From positions 1 through 48,478 of the forward strand of contig JADKBO010000044.1 of assembly GCA_016715105.1 (NCBI GenBank): a DNA stretch of 48,478 nt. Direction: 5' to 3'. Positions 25,143 through 34,169 of the stretch are shown piece by piece (the stretch's first letter is position 1; each line of letters starts with the position of its first letter). The notes under the pieces are model-generated. The model searched no databases. It saw nothing but the letters and a program-made list of their open reading frames with translations, and was not told where the DNA came from. A program made the position numbers and the translations under genes. This DNA comes from Saprospiraceae bacterium (GTDB lineage: Bacteria; Bacteroidota; Bacteroidia; Chitinophagales; Saprospiraceae).

Positions 25143-25615
25143 GATTAACAATTTTCGAATTTACTCCAAAGAAAACCCATCACAGGCACAATTCAAAATT
25201 TTATTCTATAAATCTGTGATTAATCAAAAGTGAATATTTTGATACAAAATGAATTACTCAATTTGGCCCAAAACAATTTTTCTAAGCAAGTATTTGAAAA
25301 GTAAAAGCGTGGATTTCTACAAAATAATTCTGATTTTTGTTTTAGAGGAATATTTGAAATGCACTAATTAACTTCAATTTAAATATTAATTATATTTATA
25401 ATTTGTATATTTGCTCATGTAGGTTCCAGACAAGATTATCCATAGATTTATCTAGCCATTGGGAATTTTGATTCTCTGGTCCTCAAATCAAAAAAGATAA
25501 TTGTTTTATTTTTTTTACAAAAGCACAAGTCAAACTTCGAACTAGTTTGGATTTCTGTGTTATTCTTGTGAAGATATTTAAGATTGGACTTTCGTCCAAA
25601 TATTTGGGATAAGTT
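25143..25615. other. Intergenic region upstream of the envelope operon
   Basis: This 473-nt stretch is AT-rich without a gene. It contains a perfect -7 box TATATTTG (25406-25413), which would give a leader of about 195 nt, and an inverted repeat TTTTGATT (25466-25473) / AATCAAAA (25486-25493) with a 12-nt loop within that leader. A T-rich run follows at 25503-25516. The hairpin could be an RNA control element. Confidence 0.5.
25406..25413 (+). promoter_or_regulatory. Candidate -7 box for the envelope operon
   Basis: TATATTTG matches the Bacteroidota -7 consensus exactly, but no good TTTG -33 box is visible at the right distance. Confidence 0.35.
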
Positions 25616-28552
25616 ATGAGTTATAGGGATATGGGGAAAAATTTTAGATTATCAATTGTTTGTTTATTATTTACCTTAATGAAAATGCCAAGTGGCCAAT
25701 CACAAACGGCAAGTATTTGGGTAGATAGTATCTTCAATACACTCACACTTGATGAGAAAATTGGACAACTATTTATGGTGAGAGCCTATAGTAAATCAGA
25801 TAATGCTGATGTAGAGGCAGTGAAGGCAGAAATTCTAAAAAACAAAGTGGGCGGTATATGTTTTTTTCAAGGATCGCCCAAAAGGCAGGCAGAGCTTACT
25901 AATATCTATCAAAGTATTGCAAAAACCCCTTTATTAATATCCATAGATGGTGAATGGGGACTGGGTATGCGATTTCCTGAAGGTGCTATTAGTTTTCCTC
26001 GTCAACTCACCCTCGGTGCCATTCAAGACAATAGTTTGATAGAAGAATTTGGATTTGAAGTTGCTACTGAACTAAAACGTTTGGGCATTCATGTCAATTT
26101 CGCACCTGTTGTGGATGTGAATAACAATTCCAAAAATCCAGTCATCAATGATCGATCATTTGGCGAAGACAAGTTTAATGTTTCTGCCAAAGCTCTGGCC
26201 TACATGAACGGCATGCAACAAAACGGCATTCTAGCCTGCGCAAAACATTTTCCAGGTCATGGTGATACAGAGACTGATTCTCATTTTGATTTACCAACCA
26301 TTCACCACGATCGTGCTCGACTAGAAAATATTGAATTTTTTCCGTTCAGAACATTGAGTAATTCTGGACTAGCATCAATGATGGTAGCACACCTCAACTT
26401 ACCTGCAATTGATGATAGAAGTAATAGACCTACAACGCTTTCTAAATTTGCTATCACCGATATTTTAAGACAAGATTTTGGTTTTCAAGGTCTTATATTT
26501 ACAGATGCACTTGAAATGAAAGCTTTGACCAAACATTTTCCTGCAGGTATAGCAGAAGCGGAGGCTTTCATGGCGGGAAACGATGTATTACTATTGTCAG
26601 AAAATGTGGATGCTGCCATCAATAAAATAAAGCAATACCTCAATGAAGGGAAAATTACCATTGAGATGGTCAATGCAAGTGTGAAGAGAATTTTACTTGC
26701 CAAACACAAAGCTGGATTAAACAACCGCACTTTCATCAATACTGAAAAAGTGATTGAAGAGGTAAACAGTAATCGAGCTTATGCATTAAAATCAAAATTG
26801 ATAGAAAAATCGATCACCTTAGTCACAGACAACAAAGACTTAGTTCCTGTAAGTGTCATTCAGGGAGAACGTATTGCAAGTTTGAGCATAGGAGATACCA
26901 AAAGAACTGCTTTCCAAGAAAGGCTTAGTTCTTATGCTTCCTTTGATCATTACAACACCACCTCAGATGTCAGTGCAGGCGTCAAAGCCAGTATCATTGG
27001 AAATTTAAAAGCATATGATAAAGTAATAATAGGTCTGCATGGACTCAACAGATCGTACAACAAGTCTTTTGGCGTATCACAAACAGCCATTTCATTAATC
27101 AAAGAGATCGCCAAAACTAAAGAGGTTGTTTTATGTGTTTTTGGAAATCCATATGCGCTTAAATTTTTTGAAGAAATTGGAACTGTAGTGATGAGTTATG
27201 AGGATGATGATCTATTTAGAGACATCACTGCTCAAAGTATTTTTGGGGCCATTGGAGTAGAAGGTAAATTGCCAGTAACCGCTTCGGAGCAATTTTATGC
27301 AAATATTGGCATTACAAGACCTCCCATCCAAAAATTTGGATACGCACTTCCTGAGCGAGTCGGACTGAATTCTGTAGCATTGGAAGAAATTGATGAAATA
27401 GCGAGTGACCTCATGGCGGATAAGTCATCACCCGGATGTCAAATTCTCATTGCGAAAGATGGTAAAATAGTTTGGGAGAAATCCTATGGCCACTTTACGT
27501 ACAATTTTCAAGAACCAGTTGACAACGAGACCGTTTATGATCTTGCTTCCATGACAAAAATTTTGGCAACAACCATTTCGATCATGAAGTTGCAGGAACT
27601 TGGCAAGCTCAACATCAATTCTCCAATCAATAACTATTTGGCTGAAGCCGATACTTGCAATAAATCTGGGATGGTACTCAAGGATATGATGGCCCATGTC
27701 GCAGGGCTTTTACCTTGGATACCTTTTTATACAGAGACCCTTACCCCTTATAAAAAGCAAATGGTGCCGTCTCCCAATTATTATAGTACCACCCGCCGTG
27801 ATTCCTTCACCGTACCTGTAGCTAAAAAAATGTTTTTGAGGCAGGACTACAGGGATACTGTATGGAGTAAAATATTTGGATCAAACCTCAGAGAGGGTAG
27901 AGACTACCGGTATAGTGATTTAGGCATGTACATAGCTTCAAGAATCATTGAAAATACTTCTGGACAAAGGCAAGATAAATTTGCAAACGATCAATTTTAC
28001 AGCCCTATGGGTTTGCCTTACATGACTTACAACCCACTTAGTAAAATTCCAATGGATCAAATTGCCCCATCAGAATTGGACAATTATTGGCGATACCAGG
28101 AAATAAGAGGTAATGTGCATGATATGGGTGCTGCCATGATGGGGGGAGTAAGTGGACACGCAGGACTTTTTTCTAATGCCAGAGATGTTGCAGCCGTCAT
28201 GCAAATGTTGCTCAATGGTGGCTCCTATGGAGGCAAAAGATACCTCAAACCAAGCACCATTTTGAGGTTTACTACCAGACATCCGAGGTCAACGAGAAGA
28301 GCAATTGGTTTTGATATGAAAGAAATGGATCCTGGAAAATCTATGAATATGTCTGAGTTTGCCTCCGAATGGACTTATGGTCACACGGGTTTTACGGGCA
28401 CTGCCACTTATGCAGATCCAGTTCACAACATTGTTTTTGTATTTTTGTCCAACAGGACATACCCCAATATGAATAACAATAGATTGAATAATAAGGACTA
28501 CAGGCCAAAAATTCAAAGTTGTATCTATAAAGCATTGATGAACGAAGTATGA
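25616..28552 (+). CDS. Glycoside hydrolase family 3 (NagZ-like) fused to a class C beta-lactamase-type serine hydrolase
   Basis: A 978-residue exported protein (signal peptide within residues 1-30). Residues about 35-380 form a GH3 N-terminal domain with the NagZ-type dyad motif KHFPGHGDTETDSH (210-223), as in beta-N-acetylglucosaminidases of cell-wall recycling. A Rossmann-like C-terminal GH3 layer follows (about 400-590). Residues about 605-978 form a serine hydrolase of the class C beta-lactamase/PBP4* fold with S645-x-x-K648 (SMTK), Y766-S-D and HTG at 923-925. All catalytic residues are present, so one polypeptide could remove GlcNAc and cut a peptide or ester bond in peptidoglycan fragments. 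It overlaps the next gene by ATGA and leads an envelope operon. Confidence 0.95.
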   Translation: MSYRDMGKNFRLSIVCLLFTLMKMPSGQSQTASIWVDSIFNTLTLDEKIGQLFMVRAYSKSDNADVEAVKAEILKNKVGGICFFQGSPKRQAELTNIYQSIAKTPLLISIDGEWGLGMRFPEGAISFPRQLTLGAIQDNSLIEEFGFEVATELKRLGIHVNFAPVVDVNNNSKNPVINDRSFGEDKFNVSAKALAYMNGMQQNGILACAKHFPGHGDTETDSHFDLPTIHHDRARLENIEFFPFRTLSNSGLASMMVAHLNLPAIDDRSNRPTTLSKFAITDILRQDFGFQGLIFTDALEMKALTKHFPAGIAEAEAFMAGNDVLLLSENVDAAINKIKQYLNEGKITIEMVNASVKRILLAKHKAGLNNRTFINTEKVIEEVNSNRAYALKSKLIEKSITLVTDNKDLVPVSVIQGERIASLSIGDTKRTAFQERLSSYASFDHYNTTSDVSAGVKASIIGNLKAYDKVIIGLHGLNRSYNKSFGVSQTAISLIKEIAKTKEVVLCVFGNPYALKFFEEIGTVVMSYEDDDLFRDITAQSIFGAIGVEGKLPVTASEQFYANIGITRPPIQKFGYALPERVGLNSVALEEIDEIASDLMADKSSPGCQILIAKDGKIVWEKSYGHFTYNFQEPVDNETVYDLASMTKILATTISIMKLQELGKLNINSPINNYLAEADTCNKSGMVLKDMMAHVAGLLPWIPFYTETLTPYKKQMVPSPNYYSTTRRDSFTVPVAKKMFLRQDYRDTVWSKIFGSNLREGRDYRYSDLGMYIASRIIENTSGQRQDKFANDQFYSPMGLPYMTYNPLSKIPMDQIAPSELDNYWRYQEIRGNVHDMGAAMMGGVSGHAGLFSNARDVAAVMQMLLNGGSYGGKRYLKPSTILRFTTRHPRSTRRAIGFDMKEMDPGKSMNMSEFASEWTYGHTGFTGTATYADPVHNIVFVFLSNRTYPNMNNNRLNNKDYRPKIQSCIYKALMNEV

Positions 28553-29766
28553 ATCTAGCTTTTACCATCGCAAAAAGATACTTGCTTGGGAAGAAATCTA
28601 CCAATGCCATCAATCTCATAACTTGGATTTCTATTATTGGAATGGCCATTGGCACAGCAGCTTTGATTTTGATTCTTTCTGTTTTTAATGGTTTTGAAGG
28701 CATCCTTGCCAATTTACTCAAAGCCTATAATCCCGACTTAAAAGTTAAACCAGAAAAAGGCTCCTACTTTGAATTGACTCCTGAAATGTTGTCAAAATTG
28801 AGGAATGAGAAAGGGATAGCAAATTTCTCAGTGGTCATTGAAGAAGTTGCACTTTTTGAATATGATGGTTCTCAAGAAGCTGGCTATATCAAGGGAGTAG
28901 ATACAAATTATGCAAAAGTAACGGACATTGCTTCGACAATTACCACGGGCAAATATATTTTGTATGACGATATGCGAAACTATGCAGTCATTGGAAATGG
29001 CATGTTTAATAAACTATCGGTCAACAGTTCTGATGGATTTACACCAATCACAGCCTATATGCCAAGTAGAGGATCTGTAGGTCCTTTGTCTGCTCAATTT
29101 AAAATTCAAGACATACATCCAGGCGGTGTATTTAGCGTGGGTGGTGAAGAAGACAGTCAATACATCATTACCGACATACAAGTAGCAGAGCAACTTCTGG
29201 GAAGGAAAAATATTGCATCATCATTTGAGATAAAACTAAATCCTCAGTCCGATGAACAAACAGTGAGAACTGCTTTGAATGAAATATTGGGCAAAAATAT
29301 CAAAGTGCTCAATAGGTACCAGCAAGATGAAACGTTCTTGCGCATTATGAACATTGAAAAGTGGATCAGTTATTTGATTGCTGTGCTCACTTTGGGCATC
29401 ATTGCGTTTAATCTGGTAGGAAGTTTGTGGATGATTGTCCTTGACAAAAAAAAGGACATTGCTATTTTAAGATCGATGGGTTTTGAAACCAAAAACATTA
29501 AAACTATTTTTAGATCTATAGGCGTTTTAGTGGGGCTTGTCGGTATGGTTTTAGGTCTTGGTATAGCAGGATTTTTATATTTTTTACAAAAAAATTATGA
29601 CTTGGTAGCTGTCCCTGATGGTTTTTTGATTGATGCATACCCAATTGAAATGAAAGCTTCAGATTTGATATTGGTTTTCGCCACAGTGATCAGTATTTCA
29701 TTTCTAGCATCACTTTTACCTGCAGCAAGAGCTGGAAAGGTATCAGCATTTGTCAGGCAGGAATAA
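28549..29766 (+). CDS. LolE/FtsX-type ABC transporter permease
   Basis: A 405-residue inner-membrane protein with the MacB/FtsX permease layout. An N-terminal helix (about 24-48) lies within AKRYLLGKKSTNAINLITWISIIGMAIGTAALI; a periplasmic domain (about 50-265) follows. Three further helices (about 272-294, 321-345 and 370-390) include the conserved KKKDIAILRSMGFETKNIKTIF coupling segment. Proteins of this type, LolC/E among them, extract lipoproteins toward the outer membrane. It overlaps the GH3 gene by 4 nt and is 3 nt from the DUF5686 gene, so the three are surely co-transcribed. The ATPase partner is not in this window. Confidence 0.92.
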   Translation: MNLAFTIAKRYLLGKKSTNAINLITWISIIGMAIGTAALILILSVFNGFEGILANLLKAYNPDLKVKPEKGSYFELTPEMLSKLRNEKGIANFSVVIEEVALFEYDGSQEAGYIKGVDTNYAKVTDIASTITTGKYILYDDMRNYAVIGNGMFNKLSVNSSDGFTPITAYMPSRGSVGPLSAQFKIQDIHPGGVFSVGGEEDSQYIITDIQVAEQLLGRKNIASSFEIKLNPQSDEQTVRTALNEILGKNIKVLNRYQQDETFLRIMNIEKWISYLIAVLTLGIIAFNLVGSLWMIVLDKKKDIAILRSMGFETKNIKTIFRSIGVLVGLVGMVLGLGIAGFLYFLQKNYDLVAVPDGFLIDAYPIEMKASDLILVFATVISISFLASLLPAARAGKVSAFVRQE

Positions 29767-29769
29767 TAC

Positions 29770-32253
29770 ATGCGTATGATGATCAATCGAATTTTCATAA
29801 CCATTCTGGGCTTGTTTATCTTCTTGGGTGCTGAGGCGCAAATTTCTGGTAAAATTCAAAATGAAAAGGGCGAACCATTGGCATATGTCAGCGTCTATGA
29901 TTCAAGTTATAGATACAGTGCCATCTCTAATGAAGGGGGCTATTTTGATTTAAAAGTACCGGAATCAGTCCACATTGTTTATTTTCAATTGCTTGGTTAT
30001 GAAACCCAAATCAAACGGTTTGACAAAGACGAGCCAACAAAAGATTTGGTCATCACTTTAGTGGCATCATCCTATATTTTACCAGAAATAAACGTTGGCA
30101 TCGCTCGTGAGGATCCCGCTTTGCCCATCATGCGCAAGGCCATAAAAAACAGGGTTGTCAACAGTAGAATGGTAGCGCAGTACACTTCCAAAGTTTATGG
30201 CAAGGCTTTGGTGAAATTGGTGGATGCTCCTGAAAAAGTAATGGGCAAACCTGTTGCAGACTTGGGTGGGATGTTGGATTCTGCTCGGCAAGGTGTGGTC
30301 TATCTTTCAGAAACGGTTTCTGAGGTAAGCTTCAGGGCGCCAGATAAATTCAAAGAAAAAATCATTGCTAGTAAAGTTAGTGGGGATGCGTCAGGTTTTA
30401 GTTTGAATTCATTTTCACGCTCCAATATCAATTTTTACGACGAATCCATTGATTTTGACCGAGCTTTTATTGGTCCACTCAATGACCGAGCTTTTGCATA
30501 CTACGATTTTGTTTTCGTAAAGTCTTTTTTTGACGAAAAGGGTCATACCATCAATCAAATACAGGTACAACCAAAATCAAAATACACACCTTGTTTTACG
30601 GGTTATATATACATTGCTGAGGATATGTATAATATTCATAGTCTGGATCTTACCATCCAAAAAGACGCGCTCAAATCAGTATTCCTCAATGATATAACCA
30701 TCAGACAATTATATAAACCCTTGAAAGATCGACAATGGCTGATCTTTAGTCAAAACCTTACTTTCAACATTGGCGTTTTTGGTTTTAAAGCCGCAGGATA
30801 TTCTAATTATTTGTTTTTAGAACAAAATCTATCGCCAGGTTTGACAGATCAGGATTTCAATGCAGAAACCTTGCTGTTTACAAATGATGCAGCCGATAAA
30901 GATTCGGTATTCTGGGAGACAACCAGACCATTGCCGCTTACCATTGAAGAAGTCAAAGATTATAAACGAAAGGACAGTCTTGAAATCTATTGGAAGTCCA
31001 AACCTTTTTTGGATTCTATAGACATGGCGAATAATAAATTTTCTGTATCAGATTTATTCTTTGGCTATCGAGCCAGTAAATCAGAAAAAGAAATCACTTA
31101 TGGCGTCAATTCTTTGGTCAATAATTTTCATTTCAATCCAGTTGAAGGCTTTAATGTGCAATTGCCTGTATTTTTGAGAAATGTCAATACAGACAAAGCT
31201 CGAGGGTATTTTGCCTCCGCCTTTCTGAAATATGGATTTGCTGATAGGCGTCTAAAATATGGCGCCAAATGGAGGTACGACTACAATGAAAATAAACTTG
31301 CTTATTTTGGACTTTTAATAAGCGACCACAATGAACACTTCAATGAGATTGGAGGAATTTCAAATCTGGCAGTAACCTTTCAAGCGCTCAGAAATAAACT
31401 CAATCCAGCCAAGTTTTACAGAAGAAAATACGTCCAGGCTTCTTGGCGTACTGAACTGATGAATGGTGTTTTGTTTAGGTTTACTTCATCCCTCGAATCA
31501 AGAAATAGCTTACTCAATCAAAGTCAGTACAGTTTCAGAAAGAAAGATTTGCTTTATCAGCCCAATAATATCAGGAATTTGGCTAATTATTCATTTCAGG
31601 ATAAATTGTTTTTGCAATCATTCAATTTTAGGTTTAGAATAGGTCAAACGTATACCAGTTATCCAAATCGACGCATCAGAATGAGGTCAGAATGGCCAGA
31701 TATCTTTTTTACGTATCAATGGGCCGTTCCGCTCACAAAAGATTATGCAGACTACTCCAAAATCACCTTGAGATTGGAAAAGCAAAACATCCCCATGAGT
31801 ATTTACGGTTACGGCAATGCTGTGATGGAATATGGAAGTTTTTTATCCAAAAACCGTTTAAATGATGCAGATCTTTTCCACTTTCAAGGAAATGAACTCT
31901 CCACAGCCTTTGTGTCCAATTATTTGAATGGTTATAGATTACTCCCATATTATCAATTTAGTAGTGACCGCAATTACCTCACGGCATTTTATGAGCATCA
32001 TTTTGATGGATTTCTCACAGATTTAGTACCATTGATCAACCGGACCGGTATTAAATTGGTAGCCAATGCAGCCACCTTGATCAGGACTGACAAAAGATAT
32101 TATGAAGTTGGATTGGGTTTGGAAGGTTTTACACTTGGCCCATTTGATTTATTCAGATTTGATTACATCTGGTCATTTAGTGATGGGGCATATTTGAGAG
32201 GAGGTTTTAAGATTGGATTGGGAGAAATATTTGAACGAGATACCACATTTTAA
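29770..32253 (+). CDS. DUF5686 outer-membrane protein with carboxypeptidase-regulatory-like domain
   Basis: An 827-residue exported protein with a signal peptide (cleavage after about residue 23, AEAQ|ISG). Residues 24-108 are a carboxypeptidase D regulatory-like beta-sandwich (ISGKIQNEKGEPLAYVSVYD, EGGYFDLKVP) of the kind found before TonB-dependent receptors. The rest matches DUF5686, with a long beta-barrel-like C-terminus rich in aromatic strand ends (DLFRFDYIWSFSDGAYLRGGFKIGLG). No TonB box or plug is evident. Placed after the NagZ-lactamase and LolE-like genes, it probably resides in the outer membrane and takes part in envelope remodelling or uptake. Confidence 0.9.
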   Translation: MRMMINRIFITILGLFIFLGAEAQISGKIQNEKGEPLAYVSVYDSSYRYSAISNEGGYFDLKVPESVHIVYFQLLGYETQIKRFDKDEPTKDLVITLVASSYILPEINVGIAREDPALPIMRKAIKNRVVNSRMVAQYTSKVYGKALVKLVDAPEKVMGKPVADLGGMLDSARQGVVYLSETVSEVSFRAPDKFKEKIIASKVSGDASGFSLNSFSRSNINFYDESIDFDRAFIGPLNDRAFAYYDFVFVKSFFDEKGHTINQIQVQPKSKYTPCFTGYIYIAEDMYNIHSLDLTIQKDALKSVFLNDITIRQLYKPLKDRQWLIFSQNLTFNIGVFGFKAAGYSNYLFLEQNLSPGLTDQDFNAETLLFTNDAADKDSVFWETTRPLPLTIEEVKDYKRKDSLEIYWKSKPFLDSIDMANNKFSVSDLFFGYRASKSEKEITYGVNSLVNNFHFNPVEGFNVQLPVFLRNVNTDKARGYFASAFLKYGFADRRLKYGAKWRYDYNENKLAYFGLLISDHNEHFNEIGGISNLAVTFQALRNKLNPAKFYRRKYVQASWRTELMNGVLFRFTSSLESRNSLLNQSQYSFRKKDLLYQPNNIRNLANYSFQDKLFLQSFNFRFRIGQTYTSYPNRRIRMRSEWPDIFFTYQWAVPLTKDYADYSKITLRLEKQNIPMSIYGYGNAVMEYGSFLSKNRLNDADLFHFQGNELSTAFVSNYLNGYRLLPYYQFSSDRNYLTAFYEHHFDGFLTDLVPLINRTGIKLVANAATLIRTDKRYYEVGLGLEGFTLGPFDLFRFDYIWSFSDGAYLRGGFKIGLGEIFERDTTF

Positions 32254-32624
32254 AGGTTCAAGGCAGGGCCCTGCGTCGGATATTGTAAAAAGAAATACAA
32301 TGCCAATGTCTGCAGGAATAGAAGGGGCGAAATGCTTTCGCCCTTACTAAAGTTAGAAAGTTCATACAGAGACACAGGGCCCTGCGTCTGTACAGAGTAT
32401 TGTGAAATATGGAGAAATACAAGCCCTACGTCTGTAAAGGAATAAAATAGCGGAATATTTCCGCCTATCACGTGTCCCTGCTTCATCCGGTGATCCGGTC
32501 TCCGGTTTCCGGTTTTCCCTTTTACTGCTGAAAGCTGATACCTGATCGCTGAAAACTTTGCCAATACTTCATAAAACGTCTTCCCAAAAATTAATATCTT
32601 CGGAGCTTCAAAATTTCTACATAG
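32254..32624. repeat. Intergenic repeat region: direct repeats, hairpins and 7-bp-period arrays
   Basis: No gene. It contains AGGGCCCTGCGTC at 32265 and again near 32376, each followed by a diverged TATTGT...GAAATACAA tail, and a third weaker copy (GCCCTACGTCTGTA) near 32423. Two compact hairpins are GGGCGAAA-tgc-TTTCGCCC (32325-32343) and GCGGAA-tat-TTCCGC (32450-32464). Four spaced TCCGGT words (32486-32513) and four 7-bp units of GCTGAAA/GCTGATA type (32527-32554) follow. A minus-strand open frame across it is rejected as chance. Confidence 0.7.
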
Positions 32625-33287
32625 ATGAAAAACGTTATTGCATTTTTAGAAAATATCAGAGACAACAATAATAGGCCGTGGTTTGAAGAACATAAAGAGG
32701 AATACCAAAATGCTCTTGAAACTTTCAAAGAACTAGTCACTGATATAGATCAAAAACTCAGTAAAACAGACGTCCTCGAAAAAAGCAAAGTATTTAGGAT
32801 TTACCGTGATGTGAGGTTCTCCAAAGATAAACTTCCTTATAAAAACAACATGGCTGCCTATTTTGAGCGGGCATCAAAAATGAGAAGGGGCGGGTATTAC
32901 ATCCACATTCAACCAGGTGGTGATACTTTTGTAGGTGGGGGGTTTTGGCAGCCAGAACCAGATGACCTCAAAAGAATCAGAGATGAGTTCGCATATGACC
33001 ATCAAACCATATCCAAAATTCTCAAAGCCCCTCAATTCATCAAATATTTTGGTGGAATAAGTACAGAAGATGCTTTAAAAAACCCTCCAAGAGGTTATGA
33101 CAAGGAATTGCCTGGTATTCAATTGATCAAACAAAAGTCTTTTGTAGCTAGTAGAAAGTTTACAGATAAAGAAGTATTATCACCAACTTTTGGAGATGAA
33201 GTTGTAAAGACATTTGAAACTTTGAGGCCTTTCTTTGATTATATGAGTGCTGTTTTGACTACCAACATCAATGGCGAACCTTTATAA
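32625..33287 (+). CDS. DUF2461 family protein
   Basis: The 220-residue protein matches the DUF2461 (TIGR02453) family, widespread and uncharacterised. The hallmark segments are FLENIRDNNNRPWFEEHKEEY (7-27), KVFRIYRDVRFSKDKLPYKNNMAAYF and GGYYIHIQPGGDTFVGGGFWQPEPDDLKRIRDE. The length is as expected. It stands alone between the repeat region and the ACT-domain gene. No function is known for the family; the conserved tryptophan and basic residues suggest a binding pocket. Confidence 0.93.
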   Translation: MKNVIAFLENIRDNNNRPWFEEHKEEYQNALETFKELVTDIDQKLSKTDVLEKSKVFRIYRDVRFSKDKLPYKNNMAAYFERASKMRRGGYYIHIQPGGDTFVGGGFWQPEPDDLKRIRDEFAYDHQTISKILKAPQFIKYFGGISTEDALKNPPRGYDKELPGIQLIKQKSFVASRKFTDKEVLSPTFGDEVVKTFETLRPFFDYMSAVLTTNINGEPL

Positions 33288-33395
33288 GTAGGCATTTACG
33301 TCGCGTTACACTAACAAACGCGATTAAATATTAGCCGCAGGGCATAATTTAATAAACCTATGCAATTTGGATGATAGGGAACTAAAACGTTTTAC

Positions 33396-34061
33396 TTACC
33401 CTTTACCGCCCTTCAGATTATTGATCGCTGCAAAAGTTCTGTCTAAATCTTTCTGATTTACGACAATGGTAAATTCATTGGAAGTAGAAATAACTTCAAC
33501 GACATTGATGTCCTGCCAAGCCAATTCTTTGAGAATGAAATAGTAAATTCCAGAAAGTACTCGATTTTCAGCTGGTAATAACAAAGTAAGGGCAGCCAAA
33601 TTGGTTTCCTTATTGATCAGTGTTTCATTTTTGAAAATCTTCTCCAATTCTTCAGCAATACTTTCTGTAACAATGATGGTACATTCTGCAACGCCTTGAC
33701 AGTAAGTACAGAAAACATCTTGTTTTTGAGAAACCATGCTCAAAAGATCTCGCAAAGAAACAGCCACACTGCCTGAATATTTGTAAGTGTAATCCACCAA
33801 ACTAGTCCTCACTAGCATGTCCCTGAGTTTAGAGAAAAAGGCAATCAAACGTTTGCGTTCGTAATCCAAACTGCCCATATTCATTCGGTTGATAGCCATA
33901 ATGATTGAGCCTTGTTTTACCTTCCTGCCAAGCTTTGCTTCTACCTCATCTTGGTATAATCTGGCAAGTGCAGAGGTATTGACCAAACCTTCTTTGAGCG
34001 CCTCGGCAATAAATGGGGTCTTCTTTACCAATTCGTAAACAATGTCTGAAACTTTTAGCAT
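33396..34061 (-). CDS. ACT-domain-like regulatory protein
   Basis: A 221-residue protein starting at the ATG at 34061 (MLKVSDIVYELV); the longer start at 34079 is less likely. The N-terminal part is helical with a helix-turn-helix-like stretch (VNTSALARLYQDEVEAKLGRKVKQGSIIMAINRM). The C-terminal half has the pattern of ACT-like folds (CTIIVTESIAEELEKIF, TNLAALTLLLPAENRVLSGIYYFILKELAWQDINVVEVISTSNEFTIVV in two parts), which bind amino acids. It is divergent from lysC with a 108-nt gap, so it may regulate lysine or threonine synthesis, but that is inferred from position. Such proteins are often mislabelled aspartate kinase. Confidence 0.75.
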   Translation of the reverse strand: MLKVSDIVYELVKKTPFIAEALKEGLVNTSALARLYQDEVEAKLGRKVKQGSIIMAINRMNMGSLDYERKRLIAFFSKLRDMLVRTSLVDYTYKYSGSVAVSLRDLLSMVSQKQDVFCTYCQGVAECTIIVTESIAEELEKIFKNETLINKETNLAALTLLLPAENRVLSGIYYFILKELAWQDINVVEVISTSNEFTIVVNQKDLDRTFAAINNLKGGKG

Positions 34062-34137
34062 AAAAGTGAAATTTAACACAAAATGTGAAATGTTGTGGAA
34101 ATAACCTTGTTAATACCCGATTTTTTTTTCAAATATT

Positions 34138-34145
34138 TAATTTTG
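34138..34145 (+). promoter_or_regulatory. Candidate lysC -7 box
   Basis: TAATTTTG, followed by CATCC, lies 24 nt before the lysC start codon. The -33 element is unclear (a TTG at 34107-34109 is 28 nt upstream). Confidence 0.45.
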
Positions 34146-34169
34146 CATCCTTAAAAGCTTTTACAAACA

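Noticed and set aside
32250..32564. Minus-strand 104-codon open frame
   Set aside because: It spans the repeat-rich gap, encodes low-complexity sequence and has no family features.
33302..33322. CGCGTT/AACGCG hairpin after the DUF2461 gene as a terminator
   Set aside because: The stem is only 6 bp with a 9-nt loop and no T-run follows.
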